Source: Myxococcus virescens (GTDB lineage: Bacteria; Myxococcota; Myxococcia; Myxococcales; Myxococcaceae). Taken from it: 64,000 nt of DNA. The notes beneath the pieces were generated by a model, which saw nothing but the letters and a program-made list of their open reading frames with translations, was not told the DNA's origin and made no database searches. The stretch spans positions 62,001 through 126,000 of the forward strand of contig NZ_FNAJ01000015.1 of the NCBI RefSeq assembly GCF_900101905.1. Reading direction: 5' to 3'. Below, one piece after another: positions 60,593 to 64,000 of the stretch (positions within the stretch are counted from its first letter, which is position 1; every line of letters starts with the position of its first letter). A program made the position numbers and the translations under genes.

Positions 60593-61834
60593 GTGTCTCC
60601 CCCTCCCGGCACCGGCATCGTCTACGCGTCGTTCGACCGCTTCCCGTCGCCCAAGGGCGCCGCGGTGCACATCCGGGCCTTCGTGGAGTCACTGGGCGCG
60701 GCCTTTGGCCGGGTCGACCTGGTCGCGCTCCGGGACAACCCCACCGCGCCCACCGGGCCGCTCGCGCTGGCGGAGGGCGTGACGTACCACCCGCTGGAAT
60801 CACGCGGGAAGGACCTGATGGCCCAGGCCCTGTCGTTCCGCTCGCACCTGGCGGCATGGTGGCGCGAAAGGCCGCGAGCCTCCGTCGTACACGTGCGCTC
60901 CATCTTCGAGGGCTACCCCGTCGCCTGCCGGAAGGAAGCGCTGACGGACGCGCTCGTCTTCGAGGTGAACGGCCTGCCCTCCATCGAGCTGAAGTATCAC
61001 TACCCGGACGTGGCGGATGACGCGGAGCTCTTGCGCAAGCTGGTGGCGCAGGAGGACGTCTGTCTCTCGCGCGCGGACCTGGTGGTGACCCCGAGCACGG
61101 TGACGGCGGAGTACCTCGTGACGACACGGGGCGTGGACGCCTCGCGGGTGCGGGTGATTCCGAACGGCGCCGACCTGGAGGTGTTCCGGTACGCGCCGCC
61201 GCGCTCTCTGGAGCCCGGGCGTCCCGTGCGGCTGCTGTACAGCGGGACGATGACGTCCTGGCAGGGCGTGCACCATGCCATCGAGGCCTGCCGGCTGCTG
61301 CGGCGGGACATGCCCACGGTGCTGACGCTGGTGGGCCCGCTGCGCCGGCACACACGACGGGCGCTGATGGACCGGTGCGGTGACCTGCTGCTGGAGGGCA
61401 CCGTGGAGTTGCTGGAACCCCTGCCCCAGGCGGAGCTGGCGGCGCTGCACCATGCCTGCGACGTGGTGCTGGTGCCCCTGCCCTTCAACGACCGCAACTG
61501 CGTGCAGGGCTGCTGTCCGCTGAAGCTGCTGGAGGCCATGGCCACCGGGACGCCCGTGGTGGCCAGCAACCTCCCCGTGGTGAGCACCCTGGCCGCTCCG
61601 GACGAGGTGATGCTGATACGGCCGGGCTCCGCGAAGGCGATTGCTGAAGCGGTGAAGGCCCTGCGGGCGGACCCCACCCTGGGCCCCGCGCTGAGCGCGA
61701 AGGCACGGGCGCGAGTGGAGCGCGACTTCCCATGGAGCCGCGCGGGCGAAGCCCTGGTGAGCGCCTATGAGGAGCGGCTCGGGATGGCGCGGGCCAGTAC
61801 GCGACGAAGCACCGCTGCCTCCGCGTGCGCCTGA
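60593..61834 (+). CDS. Glycosyltransferase (GT4-like)
   Basis: The 413-residue GT-B fold enzyme has the N-domain motif IVYASFDRFPSPKGAAVHI and the C-domain RVIPNGADLEVFR plus YSGTMTSWQGVHHAIEA. The acceptor-recognition EX7E-like region is PLKLLEAMATGTPVVASNLP (about 311-330). It probably adds a sugar to an exopolysaccharide or lipid acceptor. The start is taken as GTG 60593 (MSPPPGTGIVYAS). The end overlaps the next, convergent GT4 gene by 70 bp. Confidence 0.85.
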   Translation: MSPPPGTGIVYASFDRFPSPKGAAVHIRAFVESLGAAFGRVDLVALRDNPTAPTGPLALAEGVTYHPLESRGKDLMAQALSFRSHLAAWWRERPRASVVHVRSIFEGYPVACRKEALTDALVFEVNGLPSIELKYHYPDVADDAELLRKLVAQEDVCLSRADLVVTPSTVTAEYLVTTRGVDASRVRVIPNGADLEVFRYAPPRSLEPGRPVRLLYSGTMTSWQGVHHAIEACRLLRRDMPTVLTLVGPLRRHTRRALMDRCGDLLLEGTVELLEPLPQAELAALHHACDVVLVPLPFNDRNCVQGCCPLKLLEAMATGTPVVASNLPVVSTLAAPDEVMLIRPGSAKAIAEAVKALRADPTLGPALSAKARARVERDFPWSRAGEALVSAYEERLGMARASTRRSTAASACA

Positions 61835-62958
61835 AAGCGCTCCTCGATGCGCTGACGGGCGGCGGCGCCCATCGCGGCGCGCTGTTCGAGCGGCAGGGAG
61901 AGGACGTCCAGGCACGCCTGCCCCAGGTGATTGAGCAGGGCCTTGGAGACGATGAAGCCGTTGCGTCCGGCGTCCACGGCTTCGGGGATGCCGCCAGCGT
62001 CGCTGGCGATGACGGGCCGGGCACAGGCCATGGCCTCCAGCAAGGCGTTGGGCATGCCCTCCCACAGCGACGGCTGGAGGTAGACGTCACACAGGCGCAG
62101 GTGCGCGGCGATGGCCTGCGGTGTGTCCAGCGGCCCGGAGATGAGGATGCGCGCGGCGTCCTCGGGATGCTCGGCGCGGAAGGCGACCAGGTGCTCGGCG
62201 TCGCGCGGCCGCACCTCGCCGATGACGAGCAGGCACGCGGGCCGGACGCGGCGCACCTCGGTGAGGGCGGAGAGCAGGAAGGGCAGCCCCTTCTTGTGCC
62301 GCAGCTCACCGGAGAAGCCGAGGACGGCTTCATCTGGCGCGATGCCCAACCGCTCCCGAAGCGCCGGGTCCGCGGGACCAGGGGAGAAGATGCCGGTGTC
62401 GACGGCGTTGGGGATGACCTCCACGGTTTCGTCCCGTCCCAGGAGCATGCACATCTTCCGGCCCAGGTCCGCGGAGGCCGCGGTGAGGACGCGGGCACGT
62501 TGCAGCGTCCACAGCAGGCGCGCGAAGTCGCCCGGGGGGAACATGAGCTGGTCCACGTCATTGCCCCGGGCGCTGACGGTGGAGGCAATGCCCACGGACT
62601 CGGCGAAGGCGACGGCGAGGAACCCGGGCGGAGACAGGTAGTGCCCCCACACCAGGTCATAGCGTTGCTTCGCGTGCAGGTAGCCGAGCACGTCGAGCGT
62701 GTGCTGCATGGACAGGTCCGTGCTGCCGAACAACCCCAGCCGGTGGAGCGTCACACCCCGCGCGAAGGGTGAGACGTCCCCGGCGTCCTCCACCGTCTGG
62801 AGCGCGCCTGGCGCCGCCGTGCGCGTCCAGGCCAGCACGTCCACCCGGGCACCCAGCTTCACCAGCGAGCCCGCGGTGCGCGCGCCACTGCGGGCCAGGC
62901 CGCCGATGTCGGGAGGAAAGCGTTCAGCGATGAGGAGGACGCGCGGGCTGTCGGACAT
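61765..62958 (-). CDS. Glycosyltransferase family 4
   Basis: The 397-residue enzyme has N-domain RVLLIAERFPPDIGGLARSG and C-domain segments VIPNAVDTGIF and LGFSGELRHKKGLPFLLSAL. The EX7E region is PNALLEAMACARPVIASDAG. It should transfer sugars from nucleotide donors in polysaccharide synthesis. The start is ATG 62956-62958. Its last 70 bp overlap the opposite glycosyltransferase gene. Confidence 0.88.
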   Translation of the reverse strand: MSDSPRVLLIAERFPPDIGGLARSGARTAGSLVKLGARVDVLAWTRTAAPGALQTVEDAGDVSPFARGVTLHRLGLFGSTDLSMQHTLDVLGYLHAKQRYDLVWGHYLSPPGFLAVAFAESVGIASTVSARGNDVDQLMFPPGDFARLLWTLQRARVLTAASADLGRKMCMLLGRDETVEVIPNAVDTGIFSPGPADPALRERLGIAPDEAVLGFSGELRHKKGLPFLLSALTEVRRVRPACLLVIGEVRPRDAEHLVAFRAEHPEDAARILISGPLDTPQAIAAHLRLCDVYLQPSLWEGMPNALLEAMACARPVIASDAGGIPEAVDAGRNGFIVSKALLNHLGQACLDVLSLPLEQRAAMGAAARQRIEERFQAHAEAAVLRRVLARAIPSRSS

Positions 62959-63072
62959 GGCCGCGCAACGCTACCTCCATCACGCGCCATCGCCACCCGC
63001 AACCTGGGCCTGGAGCCGGCATCTTGCGTAAGACGCCCAGGCGCACGGCAACTGCCCCCTGGGCGTGCTCCC

Positions 63073-63870
63073 TCACTGCCCGAAGCCCCCCAGCGCCGTC
63101 CGGCTGAAGCTCGCGGCTCCCTGACTCACCCGCGCAGCGGACTGGCTGAACACCTGGAACGCCGCGCGAATCTCCTGCGCGCTCTGCCCTGGCGTGAGAA
63201 TCCACTTGTCGTCGATGCCCATCTCGCGGAACACGCGCCGGAAGTCCGTGCTCCCATCGTTGATGCCCATCGCCGCGACGATGTGATTCTCCGCGCGCTT
63301 CAGGTCATTCACCAGCGCCGTCACGTCCTTTGCCTTCGCCGATGTCGAGTGCTGGTCCGAGCCATCCGTAATCAACAGTGTCACTGTCCGCACCGGCACG
63401 CCGTTGGCGCTGAACTCCTGCGCCTTCGCCAGCACCGTGCCCAGCAGCACCACCGACTGGTCGTACAGCGGCGTGCCATGGTCCGCCCGGTAGTTCTTGC
63501 CATGCATCCGCACCACGTCCTCCACCGGCCGGTACGGGTTCAGCACGAACCCGTTGAGGTAGCGCGTGTGGAAGAGGACGCCGTCCTTCTGCTTGCTCGC
63601 CAGCAGCGCGTCCAGCACCAGGTTGTGCCCGTCACACACCGTCTTCGAATGCCCGGAGTAGTCGATGCTCCCCGAGTCATCCGGCATGACCGTCACCAGC
63701 ACCACCTCGCTGGACTGCACGTCCTCCACGCAGACGCCGAGCCCCGCCTGAATCTGCGCGCCCAGGTCCACCACCGTCAGCGCCTGCAAGCCCGCCGGGC
63801 TCAGCACGCCCTCCGCGTGTGCGTCATCGAAGAGCTTCCGGATGCCACTGCCATTCGCCTTGCTGCTCAT
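63073..63870 (-). CDS. VWA-domain protein
   Basis: The 265-residue protein has a von Willebrand A domain with a complete MIDAS motif: D64-x-S66-x-S68 (DDSGS), a Thr in HGTPLYD and an Asp in ITDGSD. It binds a divalent metal and a partner. An 18-residue C-terminal tail follows. The start is ATG 63868-63870 after AGAAGGAG. The cytoplasmic partner is unknown; related VWA proteins work with AAA+ ATPases or Ter proteins. Confidence 0.8.
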   Translation of the reverse strand: MSSKANGSGIRKLFDDAHAEGVLSPAGLQALTVVDLGAQIQAGLGVCVEDVQSSEVVLVTVMPDDSGSIDYSGHSKTVCDGHNLVLDALLASKQKDGVLFHTRYLNGFVLNPYRPVEDVVRMHGKNYRADHGTPLYDQSVVLLGTVLAKAQEFSANGVPVRTVTLLITDGSDQHSTSAKAKDVTALVNDLKRAENHIVAAMGINDGSTDFRRVFREMGIDDKWILTPGQSAQEIRAAFQVFSQSAARVSQGAASFSRTALGGFGQ

Positions 63871-63960
63871 GTCCCGTGCTCCTTCTCCCTCTCCCGAGGG
63901 CAGGGCTCCGCCTGTCCCGCTCGCGCGAGCGCAGGCGAAGCGATTGCTGTGTGTCGTCAC

Positions 63961-63977
63961 GCCTCGCGCCGCGAGGC
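63961..63977. terminator. Short hairpin next to the stop of the edge gene
   Basis: A 7-bp inverted repeat (63961-63967 with 63971-63977, 3-nt loop) lies directly after the stop of the minus-strand gene at the right edge. It has no T-tract, so its role is uncertain. Confidence 0.3.
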
Positions 63978-64000
63978 TCAGGCGATGCGCAGGTCCGGCC
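63978..64000 (-). CDS. 3' end of a gene running off the right edge
   Basis: The last 22 bp read PDLRIA then TGA on the minus strand in one frame. Only six or seven codons are visible, so the family cannot be read. It would lie upstream of the VWA gene in the same direction. Confidence 0.3.

Overview
The window is about 64 kb of GC-rich chromosomal DNA with dense, often overlapping genes. It most resembles a myxobacterium of the Myxococcus/Corallococcus/Cystobacterineae type. The evidence is a sigma factor of the Myxococcus-restricted Sig-70_gmx1 kind placed just before a long Ser/Thr kinase, a MYXO-CTERM-like C-terminal anchor on a secreted glycosidase, many lipoproteins, several two-component and KaiC-like regulators, and imm11/AHH effector genes. 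No rRNA, tRNA or CRISPR array was seen. Most of the window is ordinary chromosome. The accessory stretches are 1-2.2 kb (toxin/immunity) and 24.9-29.0 kb (transposase remnants).

Layout. 1-2.2 kb: a minus-strand effector module with a DUF6484 protein, an AHH-nuclease toxin, an Imm11 immunity protein, a deleted toxin remnant and a second immunity copy cut by the window edge. 2.3-8.4 kb: CinA-family amidase, a lipoprotein penicillin-binding protein, a secreted GH15-type glycosidase and a small membrane protein. 8.4-16.4 kb: a six-gene minus-strand operon of HlyD-type adaptor, duplicated permease, two ABC ATPases, a sigma-54 activator and a histidine kinase. 16.6-20.7 kb: MatB-like acyl-CoA synthetase, a double-domain KaiC-like ATPase translationally coupled to a response regulator, and oligoribonuclease. 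20.7-24.9 kb: hydrolase/OsmC fusion, archease-like protein, a second hydrolase and a phosphoribosyltransferase, divergent from a PRPP synthetase. 25-28.7 kb: IS66 and IS30 remnants around an astacin-like lipoprotein protease with six Ca-binding-type repeats, and a truncated TIGR02270-like gene.

29-39.7 kb: enoyl-CoA hydratase, M1 aminopeptidase, lipid A acyltransferase, alanine racemase, then the sigma factor, kinase and phosphatase group. 39.7-47.6 kb: universal stress protein with D-lactate-type dehydrogenase, nicotinate phosphoribosyltransferase, a leucine-rich-repeat protein, lipoproteins, a zinc-ribbon Yip1-like membrane protein and a TonB-C-like secreted protein. 47.6-51.3 kb: a coupled pair of SGNH hydrolase and beta-lactamase-fold hydrolase. 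51.5-57 kb: an XRE regulator, a membrane-anchored GspE/PilB-like ATPase with a PEGA protein and a response regulator, a lipoprotein and a histidine kinase. 57-63 kb: a tightly coupled four-gene unit ending in a glycosyltransferase, plus two convergent family-4-like glycosyltransferases. 63-64 kb: a von Willebrand A-domain protein and the tail of a further gene.

The candidates for unusual biology are the effector/immunity array with its decayed toxin, the archease/phosphoribosyl/hydrolase cluster, the sigma factor next to a zinc-finger-bearing kinase, the membrane-anchored GspE-like ATPase operon, and the four-gene coupled unit at 57.5-60.5 kb. All functions are read from sequence motifs and remembered family features; no database search was run.
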